40,499 nt of DNA from Actinomycetales bacterium UBA1383 (GCA_002305415.1 DBQX01000132.1:21186-61684), one strand, 5' to 3'. Positions 17,492-26,552 are shown, numbered from the stretch's first letter. Notes: generated by a model from the letters alone, not told the origin. Numbers and translations are program-made.

Positions 17492-18374
17492 CAATCTCCA
17501 GGCCGTTCAGCGCGGCTTGGGCCTTGACCAGCGCCGGGACGTACTCTCCGCCGAAACCGAGGGCGCTCGCGATCGCCAGTGCCTCGTGGACGCCGTCGCC
17601 GACGGGAGCCGGTACTCCCACGTCACCGGCCAGCCGCGTGTAGTAGCGCACGTCCTTCCGGGCGTTGTCGAGCTGGAACACCATCCCGGCGAAGTCGCCG
17701 TCGAGTGCCCGGCCCACCAGGTGCAGCAGCCGCGAGTCGGCCGTCCCGTACCCGAGGATGCGCTCCACGTCCTTCGGGTCGAGTCCGGCCTTCGCGGCCA
17801 CCGCGAACCCCTCCGCGAGGGACGATGCGATCGCCTGGATCACGAAGTTGTTCACGAGCTTCAGCGTGTGCCCGGCACCGGTCCCGCCGGGCCGCAGGAT
17901 CCGGCCGGCGAACGCCTCGATGACCGGGCGGACCTCCTCGAACGTCTCGTCGTCCGCGCCGACGAGGACGTTGAGCGTGCCCGCCTCCGCCTCGGCCGGC
18001 CCCAGCGTGAGCGGGGCGTCCACGAATCGCACGCGGTGGGCGGCGCACGCCTCCGCGAGCCGGAGCGTCGAGGAGGGCTCGCTCGTCGAGGTGTCGATGA
18101 TGACGAGGCCGTCGCGCGGCTCGGTGAGAAGGCCGCCGTCGCCGAGCACCACCTGCTCCACGTCCGCCGACGACGTCACGCACAGCACCACGACGTCGCA
18201 CGTCCGGCCGAGGTCGGCGTTCGTGGCCACCTGCTCGGCACCGGCGGCGACCAGGTTCGCCACGCGCTCGGACGGGCGCCGCAGCGTGAACGCGAGCGGG
18301 AAGTTGGTGACGATGTTCCGGGCGATCCCGTGGCCCATCAGCCCCGTGGCGCCGACGACACCGACCCTTCTCAC
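17472..18374 (-). CDS. 3-hydroxyisobutyrate dehydrogenase-like NAD(P) oxidoreductase
   Basis: Beta-hydroxyacid dehydrogenase family member of 300 aa. The N-terminal Rossmann domain has GATGLMGHGIARN, the usual GxxGxMG nucleotide site. VDAPLTLGPAEAEAGTL is a substrate-site variant of the family's DAPVSGG motif, and the catalytic Lys lies in GHTLKLVNNF. The substrate is uncertain because the DAPVSGG motif is altered. Its start overlaps the stop of the upstream AhpD-like gene by four bases, so the two form an operon. Confidence 0.85.
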   Translation of the reverse strand: MRRVGVVGATGLMGHGIARNIVTNFPLAFTLRRPSERVANLVAAGAEQVATNADLGRTCDVVVLCVTSSADVEQVVLGDGGLLTEPRDGLVIIDTSTSEPSSTLRLAEACAAHRVRFVDAPLTLGPAEAEAGTLNVLVGADDETFEEVRPVIEAFAGRILRPGGTGAGHTLKLVNNFVIQAIASSLAEGFAVAAKAGLDPKDVERILGYGTADSRLLHLVGRALDGDFAGMVFQLDNARKDVRYYTRLAGDVGVPAPVGDGVHEALAIASALGFGGEYVPALVKAQAALNGLEIVSRSRP

Positions 18375-18739
18375 TCTCCCGGCCGCTTCCGGCTCGCGAA
18401 GTACTCCTCGAACTCCAGGAACGCGTCGAACGCCCGCGGACCGTACACGGTCGCCGGGCCGCCGCCCAGCTGGATCGCCACGCCGATGGCCTCGGCGACC
18501 TCCTGCTGCGTGGCGCCCGCACGGGCCGCCGCACGCGCGTGGGTGGCGATGCAGCCGTCACACTTCTGGTCCACGCCGAGCGCGAGGGCGATCAGTTCCT
18601 TCGTCTTGGTGTCCAGCGCCCCGGGGGCCGTCGCCGCCTTCCCCATCGCCGAGAACCCGGCGTAGACCTCGGGGATCAGGGCACGGAGCTTGAGCGCCGG
18701 CTCCCGCAGTTCCTCGATGACGTCGCGACCGTTACCCAT
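18371..18739 (-). CDS. Carboxymuconolactone decarboxylase/AhpD-like protein
   Basis: All-helical protein of 122 aa from the CMD/AhpD superfamily. C60-D-G-C63 followed by IATHARAA gives the redox CxxC plus His of AhpD-type peroxidase partners, rather than the decarboxylase type. KTKELIALALGV precedes it as in the family. A reducing or peroxidase-related role is likely, but the partner is unknown. It is the first gene of a two-gene operon with the downstream dehydrogenase (four-base ATGA overlap). Confidence 0.88.
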   Translation of the reverse strand: MGNGRDVIEELREPALKLRALIPEVYAGFSAMGKAATAPGALDTKTKELIALALGVDQKCDGCIATHARAAARAGATQQEVAEAIGVAIQLGGGPATVYGPRAFDAFLEFEEYFASRKRPGE

Positions 18740-18824
18740 GACTCCTCCACCTCTCTGTCAGCCTGCGGTCTCCCACCAACGCTATACGCGCGCCCGGCGC
18801 GATGATGGTGGCGTGGAGGACATC

Positions 18825-19529
18825 ATGGCCCTGGCACAGGAGATCGACGACGGCCTGCGCGCCCGCGCGGTGCCCGAGCGGGCCGCCGCCGAGAAGGCGT
18901 ACCTGAAGAGCGCCCTCGACCACTACGGCGTCCCCATGCCGGCGATCCGCTCGGCCGTTCTCGCCACGCTGGCTGGCCGTGAGCTCGGACACGACGACGT
19001 CGTCGCCCTGGTTCGTGCGTTGTGGGCGGTGCCGGTGCACGAACGCCGGATGGCCGCCGTCGAGGTGCTGACCGCCCGGACCGACCACCTGGTCGCGGAC
19101 GACATGCCGCTGCTGGAACAGCTGCTTCGGGAGTCCCGGACCTGGGCGCTGGTGGATTCCCTCGCCGCGTCGGTGGTGGGACCGCTGGTGGAGCGCGAGC
19201 CGGCGCTCGGGGAGACCCTCGACCGCTGGGCCGCGGACGAGGACTTCTGGATCCGGCGCTCCGCGCTGCTCGCGCTGCTGCTCGCCCTCCGGCGCGGTGC
19301 GGGCGACTTCGAACGCTTCGCGCGCTACGCCGACGCGATGCTGCCCGAGACGGAGTTCTTCATCCGTAGGGCGATCGGGTGGGTGCTGCGGGACACCGCG
19401 CGGAAGCGGCCGGACATGGTGTTCGAGTGGCTGCTCCCGCGCGCGTCCCGGGCGTCCGGGGTGACGTTGCGGGAGGCGGTCAAGCCCTTGTCGGAAGCCC
19501 AGCGCGCCCAGGTGCTCGCCGCGCGCTGA
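18825..19529 (+). CDS. DNA alkylation repair protein, AlkD-like
   Basis: HEAT-like-repeat DNA glycosylase family protein of 234 aa, expected to remove N3- or N7-alkylated purines. Recognisable parts are YGVPMPAIR near the N-terminus, SRTWALVDSLAASVVG in the middle, DEDFWIRRSALLALL and TEFFIRRAIGWVLRD, which form the positively charged concave surface. The ATG at 18825 is chosen because GGAGG lies five bases upstream. It is divergent from the AhpD-like operon. Confidence 0.9.
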   Translation: MALAQEIDDGLRARAVPERAAAEKAYLKSALDHYGVPMPAIRSAVLATLAGRELGHDDVVALVRALWAVPVHERRMAAVEVLTARTDHLVADDMPLLEQLLRESRTWALVDSLAASVVGPLVEREPALGETLDRWAADEDFWIRRSALLALLLALRRGAGDFERFARYADAMLPETEFFIRRAIGWVLRDTARKRPDMVFEWLLPRASRASGVTLREAVKPLSEAQRAQVLAAR

Positions 19530-19559
19530 GCGCGGCGCGGCGAGCCGCTGTCCCGCGCC

Positions 19560-20135
19560 TCAGCCCTCGTTCTCGAGCCGCTGGGTCAGCTCGTCGAGCT
19601 GCCGGTTGAGGTCGTCGATGCGGGCCTGGAGGTCCTCGAGGCTCGACGTCGTCGCGTCATCGAGCCCGGCCTTCGCCGCCTCCAGCTTCGCCCGGGCCTC
19701 CGCGAGCGCGGCCTCCGATCGCGCCACCTCCTCGCGGGCGGAGGCGGCGGCCCCCTCCACGTCGGAACGCGCGGACGCGGCGCTGTCATCGATCGCGGTC
19801 TGGGCCTCCTCCAGGGCGGCGTTCGCGGAGTTGACGGCATCCTCCAGCTTTGTGCGCGCGTCCCCGGACAGGCCGGTGACCTTCGCCCGCAGCTCCTCGA
19901 CGGCGTCGCGGGCGGCCTGCGCCTCCGCCCGGGCGTCCTCCACCTCCTGGGTGAGCCGCGCGATCGCCTCACTGGCGGCCGCGGACGCCTCCGCGAGCGC
20001 CGCGGCCGCGGACTCCGCCCTCTCGGCGAGGTCGTTGTCGTCGGAGGAGCCGCCGCACCCTGCGAGCAACACGGTGGCAGCCAGGAGCGGGGCGGCGAGG
20101 CGGAACGCGGCACGGCGCGGTGCGGGGTGAGACAT
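19560..20135 (-). CDS. Coiled-coil lipoprotein of unknown function
   Basis: Predicted lipoprotein of 191 aa: a short basic N-terminus, a hydrophobic stretch, then LLAGC with lipidated Cys at residue 27. The rest is rich in Ala, Glu, Asp and Arg and almost free of Gly and Pro, with a heptad pattern over roughly residues 40-190 that predicts a long coiled coil. It lies outside the membrane, perhaps spanning the cell wall. The ATG at 20135 has AAGGAG upstream; a GTG two codons earlier is less likely. I recognise no named family. Confidence 0.85.
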   Translation of the reverse strand: MSHPAPRRAAFRLAAPLLAATVLLAGCGGSSDDNDLAERAESAAAALAEASAAASEAIARLTQEVEDARAEAQAARDAVEELRAKVTGLSGDARTKLEDAVNSANAALEEAQTAIDDSAASARSDVEGAAASAREEVARSEAALAEARAKLEAAKAGLDDATTSSLEDLQARIDDLNRQLDELTQRLENEG

Positions 20136-20193
20136 GGTCACTCCTTGGTTGGTGGCATCGCTGTCCCCCGAGGGTCACATCCCGGTGGACCCG

Positions 20194-20212
20194 CCCGCCA
20201 TCCCCCGGCGGG
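20194..20212 (-). terminator. Short GC hairpin downstream of the amidase gene
   Basis: CCCGCC (20194-20199) pairs with GGCGGG (20207-20212) with a seven-base loop, between the amidase stop and the lipoprotein start. No T tract; a weak candidate. Confidence 0.3.
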
Positions 20213-20245
20213 GGTGGTTGTGCGAGACCCGCCCCCGTTCGCGTG

Positions 20246-21667
20246 TCAGCGCCCCGGCTCCCGCACCAGCGGCCAGGGGTCGGCGGACTCGAGGGCCGCG
20301 GCGAGTGCGAACAGCGTCTCCTCCTGGCCGGGGCGCACCCCTCCCAGCATCACCCCGAACGGCAGCTCCACGCCGCCGACCCCCGCGCGGTGCAGGGGGA
20401 GCGAGATCGCGGGCGCGCCCGTCATGTTCCACACGCTGGTCCAGGGGGTGAAGCGCTTCTGCGCCTCGAAGTCGGCGGCCGGGTCGGGCAGCTGCAACTC
20501 GGCGGGCGGGAGCGGGGGCTGGGCGAGCGTGGGGGTGAGGATGACGTCGAAGTCCGCCCACGCGCCCGCGATCTGCCTGCCCACCTGCTGCATCCGGGTG
20601 AGGGCCGAGGCGTACTCGACGGCGCCCGTCGCCCGTCCCAGCGCACGCAGCCAGCGGGTCAGCGGCATGAGCACCTCCTCCGCCTCCGGCGGGAGCGGCA
20701 GCTGGGCCGCGCCGGTGGCCCACAGCGGCATGAACGCCATCCAGTCCTCACCGGTCATCGCGCGCGGCGCGGCGTCCACGTGGTGCCCGAGGCCCTCCAG
20801 CAGCCGTGCGGCGCGCGCGACGGCGGCGAGCGCCTCGGGGTGGACGGGCGCGTCGTCGGTGTTGAGCGGTTCGGTGAGCACCCCGACCCGCAGGGGCGCC
20901 GGCGCGGCGTCGCAGGCGGCGAGGAACGACGACGCCGGGGCCGCCACACCGCAGGAGTCGCCCGGCCACGGGCGGGCGAGGACGTCGAGGAGGGCGGCCG
21001 AGTCGCGCACCGTCCGGGTCAGCACCCCGTCGGTGACCAGGCCTATGCCCTCCACGCGGTGCGGCCCGGGCGAGACCCGGCCGCGGGAGGGCTTCATCCC
21101 CACCACCCCGCAGCAGGCCGCGGGGATGCGCAGCGATCCGCCACCGTCGGACCCGTGCGCGGCCGGGACCACGCCCGCCGCCACCGCGGCCGCCGCGCCA
21201 CCGGAGGAGCCTCCGGCCGTGCGGGTCAGGTCCCAGGGCGTCCGGGCCGGCGCTCCGGTCGCCGGTTCGGTGTAGGCGGGCAGTCCGAACTCCGGGGTGG
21301 TCGTCTTGCCGACCATCACCGTGCCGGCCTCCCGGAGGAGGGTGACGACGCCGTCGTCCACCTGCGCGCGGAACCCGCGCATCGCGAGCGACCCGGCCTC
21401 GAACGGCTGGCCGGCGACCATCGCGAGGTCCTTGATGGGCACGGGCACGCCGAGGAAGGGGGCGTCGTCGCCGCGGGCGAGGGCGGCGTCGGCCGCGGTG
21501 GCCTGCGCGGCGGCCAGGTCGGGGGTGAGGACGGCGAACGCGCCGACGGCGGCACCCACCGTCCCGGCGCGCCGCAGGGTGTGGTCGAGTACCTCGGCGG
21601 CGGACGTCTCGCCGCGGCGCAGGGCGGCGGCGAGGTCGAGGGCGGACAGGTCGTGCAGGTCGGCCAT
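20246..21667 (-). CDS. Amidase signature family protein
   Basis: Amide hydrolase of 473 aa with the Ser-cisSer-Lys triad of the amidase signature family. The Lys is in VPIKDLA, the glycine-serine stretch is AGGSSGGAAAAVAAG, and the nucleophile Ser is in SDGGGSLRIPA. The following GVVGMKPSRGRVS is also typical. Related enzymes hydrolyse aliphatic or aromatic amides; the substrate is unknown. There is no gatB or gatC neighbour, so it is not the tRNA amidotransferase subunit. It is divergent from the RlmC-like gene with 63 bases between starts. Confidence 0.92.
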   Translation of the reverse strand: MADLHDLSALDLAAALRRGETSAAEVLDHTLRRAGTVGAAVGAFAVLTPDLAAAQATAADAALARGDDAPFLGVPVPIKDLAMVAGQPFEAGSLAMRGFRAQVDDGVVTLLREAGTVMVGKTTTPEFGLPAYTEPATGAPARTPWDLTRTAGGSSGGAAAAVAAGVVPAAHGSDGGGSLRIPAACCGVVGMKPSRGRVSPGPHRVEGIGLVTDGVLTRTVRDSAALLDVLARPWPGDSCGVAAPASSFLAACDAAPAPLRVGVLTEPLNTDDAPVHPEALAAVARAARLLEGLGHHVDAAPRAMTGEDWMAFMPLWATGAAQLPLPPEAEEVLMPLTRWLRALGRATGAVEYASALTRMQQVGRQIAGAWADFDVILTPTLAQPPLPPAELQLPDPAADFEAQKRFTPWTSVWNMTGAPAISLPLHRAGVGGVELPFGVMLGGVRPGQEETLFALAAALESADPWPLVREPGR

Positions 21668-21716
21668 GGCTGCAGCCCATCACGGGCCCACCGTGACGGC
21701 AAGCGGTGGGGATGCG

Positions 21717-21722
21717 TAGCCT
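21717..21722 (+). promoter_or_regulatory. -10 element of a probable leaderless promoter for rlmC-like gene
   Basis: TAGCCT fits TAnnnT and lies eight bases before the ATG. No ribosome binding site is visible, which is consistent with a leaderless message. Confidence 0.4.
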
Positions 21723-21730
21723 TGACGGCG

Positions 21731-22849
21731 ATGAGATGCCCCTACTTCGACGCCGGCCGGTGCCGCTCCTGCACCCTCATGGGAGAGCCGTACGCCACGC
21801 AGCTCGCCGGGAAGCAGCGGCGGTGCGAGGCCGCGCTCCCGGACGTGCCGTGGCTCGCGCCCGTGCCGAGCGCAGAGGCCGGCTTCCGGAACAAGGCGAA
21901 GATGGTGGTCGGCGGGACCGTCGCCGTCCCGACGCTCGGCATCCTCGACGACTCCGGACGGGGCGTGGACCTGCGGGACTGCGGGATCCTGCAGCCCGGG
22001 ATCCGCGCAGCGCTGCCCACGCTGGCCGCGTTCGCGACCCTCGCCCGGCTGGAGCCCTATGACGTACCACGCCGGCGCGGCGAGCTGAAGCACGTGCTGG
22101 TGACCGAGTCGCCGGACGGGGAACTGCTCGTGCGGTTCGTGCTGCGCTCGGAGGGGCCGCTCGCGCGGGTGCGGGAGCACCTGCCCGCGCTGCTGGCCAC
22201 CCTCCCACACGTCCGGGTGGTCTCCGCGAACATCCACCCCGAGCACAAGGCCGTGCTGGAGGGGGCCCGGGAGGTGCTGCTGACCGAGACCGCCACGCTC
22301 CCACTCGACCTCGGCGACGTCGTGCTCCAGCTGCCGCCGCGCTCGTTCTTCCAGACGAACACCGCGATCGCGGCGGCCCTGTACCGGCAGGCTCGCGAGT
22401 GGGTGGACGAGGCCGGAGCGCGGTCGGTGTGGGACCTGTACTGCGGGGTGGGCGGCTTCGCCCTCCACTGCCGGGCACCCGGGCGGGAGGTGGTGGGGGT
22501 GGAGGCCGCCGCCGACGCCGTCGCCGCCGCCCGTCTCGCGGCGGACGGCGGGACAGGCGGCGGGGAGGTGGCGTTCGTGGCGGCGGACGCGACAACGTGG
22601 GCGCTGGGGTCCGGGGGAAGGCCCGACGTCGTCATCGTCAACCCGCCGCGCCGCGGAATCGGCCCGGAGCTGGCCGAGTGGCTGGAGTGTTCCGGGGTGG
22701 CGACGGTGGTGTACTCGAGCTGCAACGTGGACACGCTCGTGCGCGACCTGACGGCGATGCCGTCGCTGCGGCCCGTGCGGGCCCGGCTGTTCGACATGTT
22801 CCCCCAGACCACGCACCACGAGGTGATGGTGCTGTTGCGCCGCGCGTGA
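21731..22849 (+). CDS. rlmC: RlmC/TrmA-family RNA (uracil-C5)-methyltransferase
   Basis: SAM-dependent methyltransferase of 372 aa that makes 5-methyluridine in RNA. C3, C11, C14 and C84 are placed as the Fe-S cluster ligands of RlmC/RlmD, the cofactor site is VWDLYCGVGGFALHC, the substrate motif is VNPPRRG, and the catalytic Cys is in YSSCNVDTLVRDL. The absence of an N-terminal TRAM domain and the N-terminus beginning at the cluster favour RlmC (23S U747) over RlmD. The frame is open far upstream, but only as antisense of the amidase gene. Confidence 0.88.
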   Translation: MRCPYFDAGRCRSCTLMGEPYATQLAGKQRRCEAALPDVPWLAPVPSAEAGFRNKAKMVVGGTVAVPTLGILDDSGRGVDLRDCGILQPGIRAALPTLAAFATLARLEPYDVPRRRGELKHVLVTESPDGELLVRFVLRSEGPLARVREHLPALLATLPHVRVVSANIHPEHKAVLEGAREVLLTETATLPLDLGDVVLQLPPRSFFQTNTAIAAALYRQAREWVDEAGARSVWDLYCGVGGFALHCRAPGREVVGVEAAADAVAAARLAADGGTGGGEVAFVAADATTWALGSGGRPDVVIVNPPRRGIGPELAEWLECSGVATVVYSSCNVDTLVRDLTAMPSLRPVRARLFDMFPQTTHHEVMVLLRRA

Positions 22850-22869
22850 GGCGTGCGCATCATCGTCAG

Positions 22870-23529
22870 GTGACTGACGGCGCCACCGCCCTCCGGCCCG
22901 GCCTCCGGAGGCTGGCTGCCGCCCTGGATCCCGGGCTGGGACGCGGGCCGCGCGAGCCGGGCACCCGGCACGGGGGTCCCCGGCCGGCGGCGGTGCTCCT
23001 CATGCTCACGGACGATGACCAGCCGGACATCACCTTCACGGAACGCGCCCACACGCTGCGCCACCACCCCGGCCAGATCTCGCTGCCCGGCGGCGCGGTG
23101 GAGGTGGGCGAGAGCCCCGTCGACGCCGCGCTGCGCGAGGCCGAGGAGGAGATCGGCCTGCCGCCGGCCTCGGTCCGGGTGCTGGGGAGCCTGCCGGAGG
23201 CGCACGTGACGGTCTCCCGCTTCCAGGTGACGGCGGTGGTGGGGCTGTGGGACGGGACGGCGCCGATCGCGGCCGTCGGGCTGGACGAGGTGGCGGGCGT
23301 GCACCGCATCCCGGTGGGGGTGCTGGTGGACCCGGCCACCCGGGCGACGGCGGTGCTCCCCGGCGGGTACCGGGGGCCGGCCTTCGTCCTGGGAGACCTG
23401 TTCATCTGGGGCTTCACCGCGCACCTGGTGGACCACGTGCTGCGGGTGGCCGGCTGGGAGCAGCCGTGGGGTGGGGCGCGTGAGTTGCCGGTGCCGCGCC
23501 GCTTCCACCGCGACCGCGCGATCGACTGA
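22870..23529 (+). CDS. Nudix hydrolase, CoA pyrophosphatase-like
   Basis: Protein of 219 aa with a complete Nudix box: G75, then E81, R89-E90 and E92-E93-E94, matching Gx5Ex7REUXEEXGU. The preceding RAHTLRHHPGQISLPGG is characteristic of the NudL-type subgroup that splits coenzyme A into 3',5'-ADP and phosphopantetheine. I take the GTG at 22870, 20 bases after the rlmC-like stop; the ribosome binding site is weak. Probably cotranscribed with the methyltransferase. The activity is inferred from the subgroup motif. Confidence 0.85.
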   Translation: MTDGATALRPGLRRLAAALDPGLGRGPREPGTRHGGPRPAAVLLMLTDDDQPDITFTERAHTLRHHPGQISLPGGAVEVGESPVDAALREAEEEIGLPPASVRVLGSLPEAHVTVSRFQVTAVVGLWDGTAPIAAVGLDEVAGVHRIPVGVLVDPATRATAVLPGGYRGPAFVLGDLFIWGFTAHLVDHVLRVAGWEQPWGGARELPVPRRFHRDRAID

Positions 23530-23630
23530 CGTGTCCACCGAGGGCGAAACGGAGTTGGCAATCCCGCCCGGGAGGGGCATGCTTGGACCAAGCCGGCCGT
23601 AGCCGGGAGGATCGTCGAAAGGAGATGTCG

Positions 23631-23813
23631 ATGGGGTTATCTGACCTCGCGGGCAAGGGCAAGGACCTGCTTGGCAGCGAGAAGGCTGAACAGATCAGCG
23701 ATGACATCCTGGCGAAGGGCTCCGCCTTCGCCGACGAGAAGACCGGCGGCAAGTACTCCGAGCAGATCGACCAGGGTGTCGCACACCTCGACAAGCAGGT
23801 TGGTACCGAGTAG
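23631..23813 (+). CDS. Small MT0933/Rv0909-type antitoxin-like protein
   Basis: Protein of 60 aa, acidic and Lys/Gly-rich, of the kind annotated as MT0933-like antitoxin in actinobacteria. MGLSDLAGKGKDLLGSEK at the start and DEKTGGKYSEQIDQ in the second half are the family's usual blocks. AAAGGAG six bases before the ATG fixes the start. No toxin gene of the Rv0910 type is adjacent: the next gene is a prolyl oligopeptidase beyond a strong hairpin. The antitoxin name may not describe its role here; a general stress role is equally possible. Confidence 0.82.
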   Translation: MGLSDLAGKGKDLLGSEKAEQISDDILAKGSAFADEKTGGKYSEQIDQGVAHLDKQVGTE

Positions 23814-23839
23814 ACCTCCGCGCCCTTGACTGCGCGAGC

Positions 23840-23877
23840 AAACCGGCGTCCCACATCCACAGATGGGACGCCGGTTT
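23840..23877 (+). terminator. Strong hairpin terminator after the small antitoxin-like gene
   Basis: AAACCGGCGTCCCA (23840-23853) and its exact reverse complement (23864-23877) form a 14-bp stem with a 10-base loop. It isolates the small gene from the downstream peptidase gene. The right arm ends in TTT. Confidence 0.8.
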
Positions 23878-23962
23878 CGCGTCTGCCGGGCGAGAATCGC
23901 GTCCGCCACCGCGACAGGCGGCCGGTTCGGTGACCACGGGCCACTCGTGATGGGATAAGGCC

Positions 23963-26056
23963 ATGTCTGACCCGTATGCCTGGCTGGAAGACGTCGAGGG
24001 AGATCGGCCCCTCGAGTGGGTGAGGGAGCGCAACGCGCACGCGGAGGACGCGCTGGTGGCCTCCCCGCGCTTCGCCCACCTCGAGGCGGAGATCCTCGAG
24101 GTGCTCGACTCCACCGCCAAGATCCCCGCGGTGGTCCAGCGCGGCGCGCACCTCTACAACTTCTGGACGGACGCCGACCACCCCCGCGGACTGTGGCGCC
24201 GGACCACCTGGGAGTCCTACCGCACCGACGTGCCCGAATGGGAGGTGCTGCTCGACGTCGACGCCCTCGCGGAGGAGGAGGGCGTGGGCTGGGTGTGGCA
24301 CGGCGCCGAGGTGCTCTACCCCAGCCGGGAACGCGCCCTGATCTCGCTCTCGCGGGGCGGGTCCGACGCCGACGTCACCCGCGAGTTCGACCTGACCACG
24401 CTCGCCTTCGTCCCGGACGGCTTCGTCCGTGAGGAGGCCAAGGGCGGTATGGGCTGGGCCAGCACCGACGGAACCCAGGTGTTCGTGTTCAGCGACTTCG
24501 GGGCGGGCACCCTCACCCGGTCCGGTTACCCACGCACGGTGCGGCGCTGGCGTCGCGGGGAGTCGCTCGGTGACGCCGGGGTGGTGTACGCGGGCGCCGA
24601 GGACGACATGTACATCGGCGCTGGCGCGGACTTCACGCCCGGCTACGAGCGGGCCTTCGTCATGCGGGCGATCCAGTTCTACGAGTCGGAGCTGCTCGAG
24701 ATCCGGCCCGAGGGCCTGCGGCGGGTGGAGGTCCCGCGCAGCAGCGAGCCGATCGTCTGGCGCGACTGGCTGCTGGTCCACCTCCGCCAGGACTGGGAGG
24801 TGGAGGGGGTCACCTACCCGGCAGGCAGCCTCATCGCGTCGGACTACGAGGCACACCTCGCGGGACGTCGCTCCTTCACCGAGTTGTTCTGCCCCACGGC
24901 GAGCACCTCGCTCGCGGACGTGACGGTGACCCGGCACCACGTCGTCGTCAACCTCCTCGACCACGTGGTCAACCGGCTCGAGGTGCTGACCCCGCCGGAG
25001 CGGCGCGACGGCGGCGCGGACGACGACGGCGGGTGGCGGCGCCGCGAGCTCGAGCTCGCCGGGGAGGGCCAGGACTCCCATCTGCCGCGGCTCGGCATGA
25101 TCGCCGTCAGCGCGGTGAACGCCCGCGAGACGGACGACCTGTGGCTGACGACGGCCGGGTTCCTGGCGCCGTCGACCCTCTCGGTGCTGCGCCTCGACGA
25201 GGACGGCCACACCATCACGGCGGAGCCGCTGAAGGCGATGCCGTCCTTCTTCGACGCGACGGGCATGGAGGTGACACAGCACTTCGCGGCGTCCGAGGAC
25301 GGTACGCAGGTGCCGTATTTCCAGGTCAGTCCCCCCGGCCTCCGGCTGGACGGCGAGAACCCGACCCTCCTGTACGGGTACGGCGGCTTCGAGGTGCCGA
25401 TGATGCCCGCCTACTCCCCCGCCATGGGCCGCGCGTGGCTGGCCCGGGGCGGGGTGTACGTGGTGGCGAACATCCGCGGCGGCGGCGAGTACGGCCCACG
25501 GTGGCACCAGGCCGCCCTGAAGGAGAAGCGCCACCGCGCGTTCGAGGACTTCGCGGCCGTGGCCCGGGACCTGGTCGCCCGTGGGGTGACGCGCCCCGGG
25601 CGGCTCGGCGCGCAGGGTGGATCCAACGGTGGGCTGCTGATGGGCGTGATGCTCACCCGGTTCCCCGAGCTGTTCGGCGCACTCGTGTGCCAGGTGCCGC
25701 TGCTGGACATGAAGCGGTACTCCCACCTGCTGGCGGGCCCGTCCTGGATGGCGGAGTACGGTGACCCCGACGACCCCACCCAGTGGGAGTGGATCCAGAC
25801 GTTCTCGCCCTACCACCTCTTCAACCCGGAGTCGGCGCACCCACCGGTCCTGTTCACCACCTCCACCCGCGACGACCGGGTGCACCCCGGGCACGCCCGG
25901 AAGATGGCGGCGCTGATGGCGGCGTCCGGCAAGGACGTGACGTACTTCGAGAACATCGAGGGTGGGCACGGCGGGGCCGCCACGAACGCGCAGCGCGCGC
26001 ACATGCAGGCCCTGGCCTACGAGTTCCTGTGGCAGAAGCTCGGCGTGCCGTCCTGA
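23963..26056 (+). CDS. Prolyl oligopeptidase family serine peptidase (S9A)
   Basis: Peptidase of 697 aa, expected to cut short peptides after proline or a related residue in the cytoplasm. The N-terminus DPYAWLEDV is typical. A long beta-propeller gating domain follows, then the alpha/beta-hydrolase domain with GYGGFEVPM, ANIRGGGEYGPRWHQ and the triad: S554 in GGSNGG, Asp at 637 or 638 in DDRVHP, and H669 in EGGHGG. There is no signal peptide. Full length for S9A. It is transcribed after a strong terminator, so it has its own promoter. Confidence 0.93.
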   Translation: MSDPYAWLEDVEGDRPLEWVRERNAHAEDALVASPRFAHLEAEILEVLDSTAKIPAVVQRGAHLYNFWTDADHPRGLWRRTTWESYRTDVPEWEVLLDVDALAEEEGVGWVWHGAEVLYPSRERALISLSRGGSDADVTREFDLTTLAFVPDGFVREEAKGGMGWASTDGTQVFVFSDFGAGTLTRSGYPRTVRRWRRGESLGDAGVVYAGAEDDMYIGAGADFTPGYERAFVMRAIQFYESELLEIRPEGLRRVEVPRSSEPIVWRDWLLVHLRQDWEVEGVTYPAGSLIASDYEAHLAGRRSFTELFCPTASTSLADVTVTRHHVVVNLLDHVVNRLEVLTPPERRDGGADDDGGWRRRELELAGEGQDSHLPRLGMIAVSAVNARETDDLWLTTAGFLAPSTLSVLRLDEDGHTITAEPLKAMPSFFDATGMEVTQHFAASEDGTQVPYFQVSPPGLRLDGENPTLLYGYGGFEVPMMPAYSPAMGRAWLARGGVYVVANIRGGGEYGPRWHQAALKEKRHRAFEDFAAVARDLVARGVTRPGRLGAQGGSNGGLLMGVMLTRFPELFGALVCQVPLLDMKRYSHLLAGPSWMAEYGDPDDPTQWEWIQTFSPYHLFNPESAHPPVLFTTSTRDDRVHPGHARKMAALMAASGKDVTYFENIEGGHGGAATNAQRAHMQALAYEFLWQKLGVPS

Positions 26057-26085
26057 TCCCCGGGTGCGTCCCGCGGGGTGGGACG

Positions 26086-26091
26086 TACGAT
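26086..26091 (+). promoter_or_regulatory. Possible -10 element of the cupin gene
   Basis: TACGAT fits TAnnnT and lies 32 bases upstream of the GGAGG-led ATG at 26123, inside the 66-base gap after the peptidase gene. No clear -35 was found. Confidence 0.35.
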
Positions 26092-26122
26092 CGAGGGAAC
26101 CGATCGACCGCAAGGAGGCACG

Positions 26123-26542
26123 ATGCCGGAATTCACCGACCACGGGAAGAAGCCCTACGTCCTCGACATCGAGGACGCGACCACGGCCAATGACAAGTTC
26201 CGCACCACGATCTGGACGGGCGAGCACCTGCAGGCGACGCTGATGTCCATCCCGCCGGGCGGGGACATCGGACTCGAGGTGCACCCCGAGAACGACCAGT
26301 TCCTGCGTCTGGAGCAGGGCAAGGGCCGCTGCCAGATGGGGCCCGCGGAGGACGACCTGCCCTTCGACGAGGTCGTGGAGGATGACTGGGCGATCTTCGT
26401 TCCGGCCGGCACCTGGCACAACGTGACGAACATCGGGGACGAGCCCATGCGGCTGTACGCGATCTACGGGCCGCCGGACCACGAGCCGGGCACCGTCCAC
26501 GACACCCAGGAGGACGCGGAGAACGACCCGCACGAGCACTGA
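26123..26542 (+). CDS. Cupin domain protein
   Basis: Small single-domain cupin of 139 aa. Motif 1 is PPGGDIGLEVHPENDQFL and motif 2 is FVPAGTWHNVTN; together they supply His and Glu residues that could bind one metal ion. Related proteins are poorly characterised and may be isomerases or dioxygenases. AAGGAGG precedes the ATG. The last 30 residues are acidic and His-rich and look disordered. The gene stands between its own possible promoter and a strong terminator. Confidence 0.88.
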   Translation: MPEFTDHGKKPYVLDIEDATTANDKFRTTIWTGEHLQATLMSIPPGGDIGLEVHPENDQFLRLEQGKGRCQMGPAEDDLPFDEVVEDDWAIFVPAGTWHNVTNIGDEPMRLYAIYGPPDHEPGTVHDTQEDAENDPHEH

Positions 26543-26552
26543 GCGCTCCCTG

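Noticed and set aside
20120..21730. 5' extension of the RlmC-like gene to 909 codons
   Set aside because: The extension is antisense to the amidase gene and has no protein-like composition; the Fe-S cysteines begin at the ATG at 21731.
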